Below, piece after piece: positions 24,310 through 35,391 of a stretch of DNA of 64,000 bases. This DNA is from an uncultured Gemmatimonadota bacterium. GTDB lineage: Bacteria; Gemmatimonadota; Gemmatimonadetes; Gemmatimonadales; Gemmatimonadaceae. Made by a program: the position numbers and the translations under genes. The stretch covers positions 127,409 through 191,408 of the forward strand of contig CADEDA010000005.1 in the NCBI GenBank assembly GCA_902825965.1, in the 5' to 3' direction. The notes below the pieces were generated by a model. That model was not told the origin of the DNA. It saw only the letters and a program-made list of their open reading frames with translations, and made no database searches. How positions within the stretch are numbered: position 1 is the stretch's first letter; each line of letters begins with the position of its first letter.

Positions 24310-24837
24310 ATGGCTTCCCCGCGCGCAAGGCCCCCGCAGCCGCGTCCGCCGGCGCCCCACCCGCTCGCCGAACCGCTGCACCGGGCCGCCCTGCACCTCC
24401 TGCGACTCCTCCGCCGCGCCGACGACGCCAGTGGCGTCTCCCCGGCACGGCTCTCCGCGCTCTCGGTCCTCGTGTTCGGCGGCCCCTGCACGCTGGGCGC
24501 GCTCGCCGCAGCCGAGGGGGTCAGTGCCCCGACGATGTCTCGGCTCGTCGCCGAGCTCGAGCGCGAGGGCTACCTGCGCCGCCGCATCGACCGCAACGAT
24601 GCACGACGCGCGCAGCTGGACGCGACGGCGAAGGCGCAGCGCCTCCTGCACGCCGGTCGTACACGGCGCCTCGAGGCGCTCGGGGCCGCGTTGGCGACCC
24701 TGGACCGCACGCAACACGCCGCGCTCCCGGGAGCCCTCGCGGCACTCGAGGCCGTCAACCGCGCCCTCGCGGCCCAGCGCACGCCGCGCCCCAGCGGCGG
24801 CGACTCCCCCGCACGCGCCCGGCGCCGCTTCGATTGA
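24310..24837 (+). CDS. MarR-family transcriptional regulator
   Basis: A 175-residue winged-helix regulator. LTLGALAAAEGVSAPTMSRLVAELEREGYLRRR carries the recognition helix and wing (quoted in part: GVSAPTMSRLVAELEREGYL), and RNDARRAQLDATAKAQRLL follows as the wing and linker. Both ends are Pro/Arg-rich and longer than usual. No ribosome site is visible before the ATG at 24310, and the likely promoter places the start of transcription at or next to it. It probably autoregulates and controls the divergent VOC gene through the palindrome at 24285-24297. The inducer is unknown. Confidence 0.88.
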   Translation: MASPRARPPQPRPPAPHPLAEPLHRAALHLLRLLRRADDASGVSPARLSALSVLVFGGPCTLGALAAAEGVSAPTMSRLVAELEREGYLRRRIDRNDARRAQLDATAKAQRLLHAGRTRRLEALGAALATLDRTQHAALPGALAALEAVNRALAAQRTPRPSGGDSPARARRRFD

Positions 24838-24838
24838 T

Positions 24839-25873
24839 TCAGCGCGCCGCGACGGCGCTGCCCATCTCCGCGAGCAAGCGCACCGCGTCGCCCAGGCGCG
24901 CGAACCGCTCGTCACGCGTCAGCCCCTGCCGGTACCGCGCGTGGATCTGCTGCGCGATCACGGCGATCTTGAACAAGCCGAACGCGTGGTACCAGGTCGC
25001 ACTGCGCATCGCGCGCCCGGACTTCTCCAGATAGCGCGCCCACAACTGCGCACGCGTGAGGTTGCCCGGCAGCGCGGTCATGCCGAGCCCGAGCGCCTGG
25101 AACGCCGGGTGGTCGCCGGACTCCACCCAGTACCCGAGCGATGTGCCCACGTCGAGCAGCGGATCGCCCAGCGTCGCCATCTCCCAGTCGAGCACGGCGA
25201 CGATGCGCCCCGGCTGCGCCGGGTCGAGCACGAGGTTGTCGTACTTGTAGTCATTGTGCACCAGGCAGGCGCCCGACTCGCCCGGTTGCGACGCCGCGAG
25301 CCAGGTGGCCAGCGATTCCATCATCGGCACGTCGTCACTGCGCGCGCGCTGCCAGCGCTCGGTCCAGCCGTCGACCTGCCGGCCGACGTACCCCATCGGC
25401 CGTCCCAAGCCGCCGATCACGGGATCCGACGGCGTCGCACCGTGGATCGCGACGAGGGTGTCCACGAAGGCTTCGCTCAGACGCGCGAACTCGGCCGCAC
25501 CCCAGCCCGCCGGCGCCGTGGCGCCGCGCAGGATGAGGCCTTCCATGCGCTCCATCACATAGAACGGCGCGCCGATCACCGACGGGTCCTCGCAGGTGAC
25601 GAAGGCCCGCGGGGCCGGCACGCCGCGGAGCTCGAGCACCGAGAGGATGCGCGCCTCGCGCGGCATGTCGTGTGCCCGCCCGCCCTGCACGCCGAGCGGA
25701 GGCCGGCGGAGCACCGCCTCCCCGCGGCTCGTGCGCAGCAGGTACGTGAGGTTGGAGAATCCGCCCGGGTACCGCGTCACCGCCTGCACACGGCCCAGTG
25801 ACGGCATGGCGTCCGCGAGCCACGCGTTGAGCGTGTCGAGTGGCAGATCCTCGCCCGCAGCCGGCGTCGTCAT
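24839..25873 (-). CDS. Aminoglycoside-phosphotransferase-fold protein, ACAD10/11 kinase-like
   Basis: A 344-residue phosphotransferase of the APH fold. PGGFSNLTYLL is the nucleotide loop, VLRRPP holds the lysine/arginine position, VHNDYKYDNLVLD is the Brenner-type catalytic loop, and VLDWEMATLGDPLLDVG supplies the metal-binding aspartate. This subfamily resembles the kinase part of ACAD10/ACAD11, which phosphorylates 4-hydroxyacyl-CoA before elimination and beta-oxidation. It is the last gene of an operon with an acyl-CoA dehydrogenase (10-base gap) and a dienoyl-CoA-reductase-like enzyme, which strongly supports a role in oxidising unusual acyl-CoAs. Confidence 0.88.
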   Translation of the reverse strand: MTTPAAGEDLPLDTLNAWLADAMPSLGRVQAVTRYPGGFSNLTYLLRTSRGEAVLRRPPLGVQGGRAHDMPREARILSVLELRGVPAPRAFVTCEDPSVIGAPFYVMERMEGLILRGATAPAGWGAAEFARLSEAFVDTLVAIHGATPSDPVIGGLGRPMGYVGRQVDGWTERWQRARSDDVPMMESLATWLAASQPGESGACLVHNDYKYDNLVLDPAQPGRIVAVLDWEMATLGDPLLDVGTSLGYWVESGDHPAFQALGLGMTALPGNLTRAQLWARYLEKSGRAMRSATWYHAFGLFKIAVIAQQIHARYRQGLTRDERFARLGDAVRLLAEMGSAVAAR

Positions 25874-25883
25874 GCTCGCGCCC

Positions 25884-27062
25884 TCATCGCGCCGCCTTGG
25901 GCATGCCGGCGGCCTCGAGGATGCGCCGCGCCACGGCACTCTTGTGCACCTCATCAGGCCCGTCGTAGATGCGGGCGCCACGTTCGTGCCGGTACCAGTA
26001 GGCCAGCGGCGTGTCGTCGGTCATGCCGAGTGCGCCGTGCACCTGGATCGCGCGGTCGAGCACCCGCTGCAGCACGCCCGCGACGTGGAACTTGATGAGC
26101 GAGATGCCGTCGCGGGCCTCGTGTGCACCATCGCGCGCGATGCGCGCCGCGACGTCGAGCACGAGGAGTCGCGCCGCGTCCAGCTCCGCGCGGCACTCGG
26201 CGATGCCGTGCTGCACCGCCTGCTGCCGTCCCAACCGCTCGCCCGGGGCGAGGTCGCGCGTCGCGGCGCGTTGCACCATCAAGCGGAACGCCCGCTCGCT
26301 GATGCCGAGCCAGCGCATGCAGTGGTGGATGCGGCCCGGCCCCAGGCGCTCCTGCGCGAGGGCGAAGCCCTGCCCTTCCTCGCCGATGCGGTGGTCCACC
26401 GGCACGCACACCCGGTCGAACCGCAACTCGGCGTGGCTCGCGTAGTCGCTGCCGACGTCCCCCATCACCGGGATGTTGCGCACGAACGTGAGCCCGGGAC
26501 TGTCCATGGGCACGATGATCTGGCTGGCGCGCCGATGCGGCGCGGCAGCGGGGTCGGTCACCGCCATCACGATGGCGAAGGCGGCGCCATCCGCCGACGA
26601 GGTGAACCATTTGTGTCCGGTGAGCTCGTACGCGTCGCCCACCCGCGTGGCGCGCGTCTCCAGCCAGACCGGGTTGGAGCCGGCGGACGCCGGTTCCGTC
26701 ATGGCGAAGCAACTGCGGATCTCGCCCCGGGCGAGCGGCACGAACCAGCGGTCCCGCTGCGCCGCGCTGCCGTGCGCGAGCAGCAACTCCTGGTTGCCGA
26801 TGTCGGGGGCGTTGCAGTTGAACAGGTAGTGCCCGAGGGGACTCTCGCCGAGCACGGCGCTCACGTGCGCGAACTCCACCAGCGAGAGCCCCATGCCCCC
26901 GTGCGCGCGCGGCAGGTGCGGCGCCCAGAGCCCGCGTCGCTTCACCTCGTCGCGCAGCGCCCGCAGCGTCGGCAGCAACGTGCGGAACGGTTGCGACAGG
27001 AACGCCGCCTCCAGCGGGAAGGCCTCGGTCTCGAGGAAGGCGCGGAACGCGTCGGTGTTCAC
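25884..27062 (-). CDS. Acyl-CoA dehydrogenase (ACAD10/11-like)
   Basis: A 392-residue flavoenzyme. CFAMTEPASAGSNP and YELTGHKWFTSSADGAAFAIVM are the FAD- and substrate-binding blocks, RLGPGRIHHCMRWLG is the helix of the catalytic domain, and IQVHGALGMTDDTPLAYWYR with GPDEVHK closes the fold. This pattern (MTEP, GRIHHCMR) is that of the ACAD10/11 group. The GTG at 27062 overlaps the stop of the upstream reductase by GTGA, which decides the start. It provides the first oxidation step for the fadNA-encoded enzymes, or for the hydroxyacyl substrates suggested by the adjacent phosphotransferase. Confidence 0.92.
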   Translation of the reverse strand: MNTDAFRAFLETEAFPLEAAFLSQPFRTLLPTLRALRDEVKRRGLWAPHLPRAHGGMGLSLVEFAHVSAVLGESPLGHYLFNCNAPDIGNQELLLAHGSAAQRDRWFVPLARGEIRSCFAMTEPASAGSNPVWLETRATRVGDAYELTGHKWFTSSADGAAFAIVMAVTDPAAAPHRRASQIIVPMDSPGLTFVRNIPVMGDVGSDYASHAELRFDRVCVPVDHRIGEEGQGFALAQERLGPGRIHHCMRWLGISERAFRLMVQRAATRDLAPGERLGRQQAVQHGIAECRAELDAARLLVLDVAARIARDGAHEARDGISLIKFHVAGVLQRVLDRAIQVHGALGMTDDTPLAYWYRHERGARIYDGPDEVHKSAVARRILEAAGMPKAAR

Positions 27063-27922
27063 GTCGCCTTGCGCGCCGACGCCTCGAGGGCGGCCCACTG
27101 CTCCGGCGTCAGCGAACCCATCCACGCGAACTGGCCGGCGCCCTTCAGCTTCTCGCCGCCGTCGATGGTGATGCAGTCCCCGTTGATGTACTGCGCGGCA
27201 TCCGAGAGGAGGAACGCGGCGAGACTGGTGAGTTCGTCGAGTGCACCGGGCCGCCGCAGCGGGATGCGGTCGATGGCCGCGTCGAGCAGCGAGGGATCGG
27301 GCAGCAGGCGGTCCCAGGCGCCCTTGGTCGGGAACGGTCCCGGGGCGATCGCGTTGCAGGTGATGCCGCGCGGTCCCCACTCGACCGCCAACGAGCGTGT
27401 CATCGCGAGCACGCCCGCCTTGGCGGCCGCCGATGGCACCACGTAGGCCGAGCCACCCTCGGCATACGTGGTCACGATGCTCAGCACCCGTCCCTTGCGG
27501 TTCGCGGCGAGCCAGCGCTTGCCCAGCGCGAGGGTGCAGTAGAGCGAGCCGTGCAGCACGATGCCGAGCACCGCATCCACCGCCCGATGCGAGAGCCGCT
27601 CGGTGGGCGACGCGATGTTGCCGGCGGCGTTGTTGACGAGCCCATCGATGCCGTCGAAGTGCTCCCACGCGGTCGCGACCATGCGCTCCACGGCCTCGGG
27701 ATCGCGCACGTCACACGCGATCGGCAGCACCGTCCCGCCGTGCGCCGCCATCATCTCGTCCGCCGCCGTGCGCAGCAGGGCCTCGCGGCGCGACGCGATG
27801 ATCACCCGCGCGCCGAGCTGCAGGAAGCGCTCGCCCATCGCGCGACCGAGCCCCGTGCCGCCGCCGGTGATGAGGATGCGGCGGTCGCGGAGCAGTGTGG
27901 GGGAGAACGTCGGATCGGTCAC
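27059..27922 (-). CDS. 2,4-dienoyl-CoA-reductase-like short-chain dehydrogenase
   Basis: A 287-residue SDR. LITGGGTGLGRAMG (17-30) binds the cofactor and NNAAGN is the core motif. The segment TTYAEGGSAYVVPSAAAK has a Tyr and Lys separated by 15 residues, as in mitochondrial DECR1, not the usual YxxxK; WGPRGITCNAIAPGPFPTKGA also matches that family. It should reduce polyunsaturated enoyl-CoAs with NADPH. It heads an operon with the acyl-CoA dehydrogenase and the phosphotransferase. The ACAD10/11-like neighbours and this enzyme together fit oxidation of unsaturated or hydroxylated fatty acids. Confidence 0.88.
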   Translation of the reverse strand: MTDPTFSPTLLRDRRILITGGGTGLGRAMGERFLQLGARVIIASRREALLRTAADEMMAAHGGTVLPIACDVRDPEAVERMVATAWEHFDGIDGLVNNAAGNIASPTERLSHRAVDAVLGIVLHGSLYCTLALGKRWLAANRKGRVLSIVTTYAEGGSAYVVPSAAAKAGVLAMTRSLAVEWGPRGITCNAIAPGPFPTKGAWDRLLPDPSLLDAAIDRIPLRRPGALDELTSLAAFLLSDAAQYINGDCITIDGGEKLKGAGQFAWMGSLTPEQWAALEASARKAT

Positions 27923-27962
27923 GTCGCGTGGGGGTCGGATGGGTGGGCGCGCCGCGCCGGCC

Positions 27963-29471
27963 TCACTTGGCCCGTGCGCGGCGCACGATCTCCTTCACCT
28001 CGGCCAGCAGCGTGGGGCCGTGATAGGGCGTGCCGCCCTTCACCGTCCACTGCACGCCGCCGGTCGGCACTTCCCTGCCATCCACGATCTTGGTCGTGCC
28101 CGTCGGATAGAGGACCTTGAGGTCCTCGAGCGGATTGCCGTCCACGACGATCAGGTCCGCGAGGTAGCCGGCGCGCACGCGCCCGAGGCGCTGCTCCTCG
28201 CCCATGACCTTCGCCGCATTGCCCGTGCAGTGCTCGATGATCTTGAGCGGATGGAACCCGGCCTCGGCGTGCAGTTCCATCTCGCGGATGAGGCCGAAGC
28301 CGTACATCTGGTAGATGAAGCCCGCGTCGTCACCACAGGCGATCGTGCCGCCCTTCTGCTCGAACGACCGCAGTGCCGCCATCCAGATGCGGTAGTTCTC
28401 CTTCCAATGGACCTCGTCCGTCGAGCTCCAGCCGATGAAGTACGAGCCGTGGTTCGCCGGGTCCGGCTTGAAGTACTCCTCGAGCGAGGGATGCAGGTAG
28501 TCGCGGAACCACGGCTGCGTCTGCGCACGCTGCAGGTCGCGGCTGGCTTCGTAGATGTCGAGCGTCGGCACCCAGGCGACGCTGGCCTTCACCATGGACG
28601 CCAGCACCGTGTCGAGCAGCGCCGGGTCGGCCTCGCGCCAGAGGCGGCCCGCCCAGCGGAAGCGATCGGTCTCGTCGTTGTAGTTGTAGTCGCTGGGGAA
28701 GTTCTGCCGCTTGCTGCGGATCGCCGCGTCCGGGATGCCGTACCAGTGCTCGATCGTCGTCGTCCCGCCGGCGATGTCGTCCCAGACGTTGGTCTCCTCG
28801 ACGCCCACGTGGTGCGCGACGCGCAGCCCGACCTGCTTCGCCTCGTCGAGCATCGCGCGCAGGATGTCGCGGTCCAGCCCCGTGATCTTGATGCCGTCGG
28901 CGCCCTGCGCCTTGAGGGCCCGTACCCGTTCGCGTGCCTGCGTCGGCGTGCGCGCACCGCCGAACCGCAGGTACGCGTGGATCCGCGGCGACACGGCGCC
29001 GGACTTCTCGGCTTCGCGCGCGGCCAGCAGCTGCTGGTTGTTGTCCGCGCCCACCTCGCGCACCGTCGTGATGCCGGAGGCGAGCCAGAGCTTGAGGGTG
29101 TAGTCGTACGGCTGCGCGCGGCCGGCGCGCTCCGACTGCAGGTGCGCATGCGCGTTGATGAGCCCCGGGAGCACGAACTTGCCGCTGGCGTCGATCTCGG
29201 CGTCCGCCTGCGGGCGCCGCGCGCGGCCCGAGGCCACCGCCACCGGGTCGAGGTAGACGATCTGCGCGATCGTGTCGCCGACGATGAGGATGTCGGCGGG
29301 TCCGCGGGCCGGCGTGCCGTTGCCGTCGACGATCGTCGCGTTGCGGATCGCGAGCCGTGCGACCTTGGCGTTGTGGCGCGCGGCGGGCGTGCCCTGCGCC
29401 GCCAGCGTCGAGGAAGCGACCGCGCTCAGCGCAGCCGCGCCGGCGACGAGGGAAAGGACGTGACGGCGCAA
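27963..29471 (-). CDS. Exported amidohydrolase
   Basis: A 502-residue exported metal-dependent hydrolase of the imidazolonepropionase/prolidase-like group. The signal peptide is RRHVLSLVAGAAALSAVASS with a cleavage site near LAAQ. The metal set is intact: HxH in LINAHAHL, the lysine in GADGIKITG, histidines in RVAHHVGVEE and TIEHWYG, and the aspartate in CGDDAGF. The TTG at 29471 is chosen because GGAG lies eight bases upstream and the signal peptide starts at once; TTG 29498 is an alternative. Substrate unknown; peptides or lactams are possible. It is followed by no co-directional partner within 40 bases. Confidence 0.86.
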   Translation of the reverse strand: MRRHVLSLVAGAAALSAVASSTLAAQGTPAARHNAKVARLAIRNATIVDGNGTPARGPADILIVGDTIAQIVYLDPVAVASGRARRPQADAEIDASGKFVLPGLINAHAHLQSERAGRAQPYDYTLKLWLASGITTVREVGADNNQQLLAAREAEKSGAVSPRIHAYLRFGGARTPTQARERVRALKAQGADGIKITGLDRDILRAMLDEAKQVGLRVAHHVGVEETNVWDDIAGGTTTIEHWYGIPDAAIRSKRQNFPSDYNYNDETDRFRWAGRLWREADPALLDTVLASMVKASVAWVPTLDIYEASRDLQRAQTQPWFRDYLHPSLEEYFKPDPANHGSYFIGWSSTDEVHWKENYRIWMAALRSFEQKGGTIACGDDAGFIYQMYGFGLIREMELHAEAGFHPLKIIEHCTGNAAKVMGEEQRLGRVRAGYLADLIVVDGNPLEDLKVLYPTGTTKIVDGREVPTGGVQWTVKGGTPYHGPTLLAEVKEIVRRARAK

Positions 29472-29476
29472 GGACC

Positions 29477-29497
29477 TGGCTCCGAAGGGTGGAGCCA
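29477..29497 (-). other. mRNA hairpin that would mask the amidohydrolase ribosome site
   Basis: On the minus strand TGGCTCC and GGAGCCA pair over 7 bp with a 7-base loop (29484-29490). The 3-prime arm contains the GGAG ribosome site used by TTG 29471. Folding would block initiation there, while TTG 29498 lies just at the base of the stem. It may be translational control or chance. Confidence 0.3.
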
Positions 29498-29552
29498 AAG
29501 GATAGGGACGGAGGGCGGACGGCGGAAGTCGCCGCCGCCCGCCCTCCCGTAC

Positions 29553-30083
29553 TCACACCGTCGCCGGTGCCGCCGCCACGGCCTGCGCTTCGATGTGGAG
29601 CTTCACCTCGTTGGAGACGAGGACACCGCCGAACTCGAGTGCCTGGTTCCACGTGAGCCCGAAGTCCTCGCGGGAGAGCTTGCCCGACGCGGCCAGCGAG
29701 GTGCGCTTGTTGCCCCAGGGATCCGTCACGGTCTGCGAGATGCCGCCCGTGAGCGTGATCGACTTGGTGACGCCGCGGATGGTCATGTCGCCGACGATCG
29801 TGAGGTCGTCGCCGCTGCCCGTGATCCGGGTCGACTTGAACGTCAGCTTCGGGTGGTTGGCCACATCGAAGAAGTCCGGCGACTTGAGATGCCCATCGCG
29901 CTGCTCGTTGTTGGTGAACACGCTCGCTGCGTCGATCTCCATCGCGACCGCGGTCGGCACGCCGGCGTCGTTGGTCTCGCCGGTGGCGGTGAAGCTGTTG
30001 AAGCGGCCCTTGACGGTGGAGATCGCCATGTGCTTGACGGAGAACTCGACGAGGGCGTGGGTGGGGTCAATGGTCCAAAGCAT
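29553..30083 (-). CDS. YceI-family lipocalin-like protein (cytoplasmic form)
   Basis: A 176-residue YceI domain. MLWTIDPTHALVEFSVKHM starts the barrel, followed by VKGRFNSFTATGE, DGHLKSPDFFDVANHPKLTF and REDFGLTWN, the standard order of the family. YceI proteins bind polyisoprenoid or other hydrophobic molecules; many are periplasmic, but this one has no signal peptide. A gene of this type often accompanies MhqR/MhqO-like quinone-resistance genes, which lie just upstream here on the same strand. The exact ligand is unknown. Confidence 0.9.
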   Translation of the reverse strand: MLWTIDPTHALVEFSVKHMAISTVKGRFNSFTATGETNDAGVPTAVAMEIDAASVFTNNEQRDGHLKSPDFFDVANHPKLTFKSTRITGSGDDLTIVGDMTIRGVTKSITLTGGISQTVTDPWGNKRTSLAASGKLSREDFGLTWNQALEFGGVLVSNEVKLHIEAQAVAAAPATV

Positions 30084-30094
30084 GATTCGGGGCT

Positions 30095-30152
30095 CGTGTG
30101 GTGAGGTGTGGGTGGTGTGGTGTGACGTGTGAGGCAGCGTGTGCGCTGTGGT
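30095..30152. repeat. GT-rich low-complexity leader
   Basis: The plus strand is almost only G and T (repeats of GTGTG and GGTGTG), so the transcript of the yceI gene would have a CA/CC-rich, unstructured leader just upstream of its ATG. No promoter hexamers were recognised in the 137-base gap (30084-30220). Confidence 0.5.
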
Positions 30153-30220
30153 ATCTGCGCGCCGTGGTGGCTCCCCCTTGGGTGCGACGACCGATGCTCC
30201 GCCGACCGCCCTTCGTGCTG

Positions 30221-31285
30221 CTACTTGAGCGGTCCGAGCTCCCCTTCGATCGCGGCACGGTGCGGCTCGAGCCACGCGGGCAGCTTGAGTGATTCGCCGA
30301 GCGTGGCGACGGGTTCGTCCACGGCGAAGCCGGGTCCGTCGGTCGCGATCTCGAGCAGCTGGCCATCCGGCGCCGAGAAGTAGATCGACTGGAAGTACTG
30401 GCGATCCATGACCGGCGAGACCTCGAGGCCGATGGACAGCAGGTGCTCCCGCCAGGCGAGCTGCTCCGTCGCGTCCTTGGCGCGGAACGCGACGTGGTGC
30501 GTTTGGCCGATGCCCCCGCGGGCCTTGGGATGCCGCGGCGACCAACCGAAGAGCGTCCACGCGCTGCCCGGGAGCACGCGAGTGCCTTCGTAGTTCGCCC
30601 AGAACCAGTGCGGCGTGTCGGGATCGTCCTGATTGATGGTCTTCTTCACGAGCTTCAGGCCCAGCGCCTGTTCGTAGAAGTCGCTCGCGCGCTCGATGTC
30701 GTCGGTCATGCCCGTGATGTGGTGCAATCCCGTGAGGACCATGTCCGGCGTGATCCCTGGCACGGGTTCCGGATGCGTGGTCGCCGCGATCAGCGCTTCG
30801 TTGCGCCCGCCGGGCAGCTGCGAATCCTTCTGCTGCATCACACCGCGGCCCAGCGCCTCGATGGGCTCATCGAGCGTGTAGCCCGGCCCGGCCGTCGCGA
30901 TCTCGAGCACCTGACCGTCGGGGTCACGGAAGTACAGCGACGTGAAGTAGCCGCGCGGCATGGGCCCGCTCACGGGCATGCCCAGGTCGGTGAGCCGCCG
31001 CTTCCACTTGAGCAGCGCCTCATACGTGGGCACTGAGAAGGCGAGATGGTGCACGCCACCCACGCCGTAGCGTCCCCGGGGTGCCTGCGCCCACTCGAAG
31101 AACGTCACGATGGTGCCGGGTGCGCCGGTCTCGTCGCCGAAGTAGAGGTGGTAGGCCCCGGGATCGTCGAAGTTGACGGTCTGCTTCACCAAGCGGAGTC
31201 CGAGCACGTCGTGGTAGAACGCGAGCGTGCGCCGGGCGTCGGAGGCGACGAGCGTGATGTGGTGGAACCCGAGGGTGGACAGCAT
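30221..31285 (-). CDS. MhqO-like ring-cleaving dioxygenase (double VOC domain)
   Basis: A 354-residue extradiol-type dioxygenase with two VOC halves. GFHHITLVASDARRTLAFYH (6-25) and GLHHITGMTDDIERASDFYE begin each half with the metal-ligand histidine pair. GGVHHLAFSVP and QTHHVAFRAKD give the second histidines, while DGQVLEIAT and DGQLLEIAT carry the glutamates. This matches PcpA/MhqO enzymes that open hydroquinone rings. A GAGG sequence lies five bases before the ATG at 31285. A consensus promoter and an operator matching that of the neighbouring MarR gene lie upstream, so it is probably induced by quinones or phenolics. Confidence 0.9.
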   Translation of the reverse strand: MLSTLGFHHITLVASDARRTLAFYHDVLGLRLVKQTVNFDDPGAYHLYFGDETGAPGTIVTFFEWAQAPRGRYGVGGVHHLAFSVPTYEALLKWKRRLTDLGMPVSGPMPRGYFTSLYFRDPDGQVLEIATAGPGYTLDEPIEALGRGVMQQKDSQLPGGRNEALIAATTHPEPVPGITPDMVLTGLHHITGMTDDIERASDFYEQALGLKLVKKTINQDDPDTPHWFWANYEGTRVLPGSAWTLFGWSPRHPKARGGIGQTHHVAFRAKDATEQLAWREHLLSIGLEVSPVMDRQYFQSIYFSAPDGQLLEIATDGPGFAVDEPVATLGESLKLPAWLEPHRAAIEGELGPLK

Positions 31286-31307
31286 TATAACCTCAGCTTG
31301 TTAATAG

Positions 31308-31348
31308 CTTATGACTGAGATATTAAGTGCAGAAAGAAAGACTGTCAA
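31308..31348 (-). promoter_or_regulatory. Promoter and MarR-type operator of the mhqO-like gene
   Basis: On the minus strand TTGACA (31348-31343, consensus -35) and TAATAT (31325-31320, -10) are 17 bases apart. Directly overlapping the -10 and start site is ATCT-N6-TAAG (31321-31308), the same half-site pair as in front of the MarR gene (31922-31937). The position fits simple repression. Confidence 0.7.
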
Positions 31349-31416
31349 GGGCACGACGGATTCCCGCCGATGGGTTGGGGAGCGGACGTGGAGCGAGTCC
31401 GCTCCGCCCGCCCCTC

Positions 31417-31923
31417 TCACCCTTCCTCCGCCCCTCGGTCCTTGAGGCCCTCCGCCTCGTGTCCAAGGGTGCGGAGCAGGTCGATCGCCTGCCGCTGCTG
31501 GGCGAGCCCCAGCCCACTCATCGCCCGCCGAATGGCCTCGGCGTGCGCCGGGAAGATCTCCGCCATGAACGCCTTGCCGGCCGGGGTGAGGGCCGCGTAG
31601 CGCGCACGACGGTCGCTCTCGCAGAGACGGCGTTCCACGTAGCCGCGCTTCTCCAGGCGGTCCACCAGGAACGTCGTGCCGCCGCTCGAGACGAGCGTGC
31701 GTTTCTGCACTTCGCCGAGCAGCAGCGGTCCTTTGTGATAGAGGGTCTCGAGTACACCGAACTCCGCGGGCGTCAGTCCGTGCCGTTCGATGTCGGCCGT
31801 CGAATGTGCCGTGACTGACGCCGCGGCCCGCGCGAGGATCACCCAGAGCTTCAACGCCGTCGCCGTCGGCACATCGGCCGGCGGTGCCGCGGGTTGGTCG
31901 GTAGGGCTCTGGGTGGTTTTCAT
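31417..31923 (-). CDS. MhqR-like MarR-family regulator
   Basis: A 168-residue MarR regulator close in pattern to B. subtilis MhqR: ATALKLWVILARAAASV, then IERHGLTPAEFGVLETLYHKG, the helix-turn-helix region LGEVQKRTLVSSGGTTFLVD, and RLEKRGYVERRLCESDRR as the wing. It probably represses the mhqO-like dioxygenase and itself, and is released by electrophiles such as quinones. A cysteine is present in the wing (LCESD). The promoter suggests the message starts only a few bases before the ATG at 31923. The gene lies 40 bases after the protease gene stop on the same strand. Confidence 0.88.
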   Translation of the reverse strand: MKTTQSPTDQPAAPPADVPTATALKLWVILARAAASVTAHSTADIERHGLTPAEFGVLETLYHKGPLLLGEVQKRTLVSSGGTTFLVDRLEKRGYVERRLCESDRRARYAALTPAGKAFMAEIFPAHAEAIRRAMSGLGLAQQRQAIDLLRTLGHEAEGLKDRGAEEG

Positions 31924-31960
31924 CTTACTGATAAGATAATCTAGTTAGTTCACCAGTCAA
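31922..31960 (-). promoter_or_regulatory. Promoter and palindromic operator of the mhqR-like gene
   Basis: On the minus strand TTGACT (31960-31955) and TATCTT (31938-31933) form a -35/-10 pair with a 16-base spacer. ATCTTA-CTGA-TAAGAT (31922-31937) is a perfect 16-base palindrome over the -10 and the start codon. Transcription would begin about three bases before the ATG, implying an almost leaderless message. Autorepression is likely. Confidence 0.65.
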
Positions 31961-31963
31961 CCG

Positions 31964-35305
<3,342 letters not shown>

Positions 35306-35391
35306 CGGTTCTCCGGGGACGATGGACGTGGGGAACCTACGACGCGTGGAGTCCGCTTGTCCACGCTCGGGTGACCGCGCACATTGCCCTG

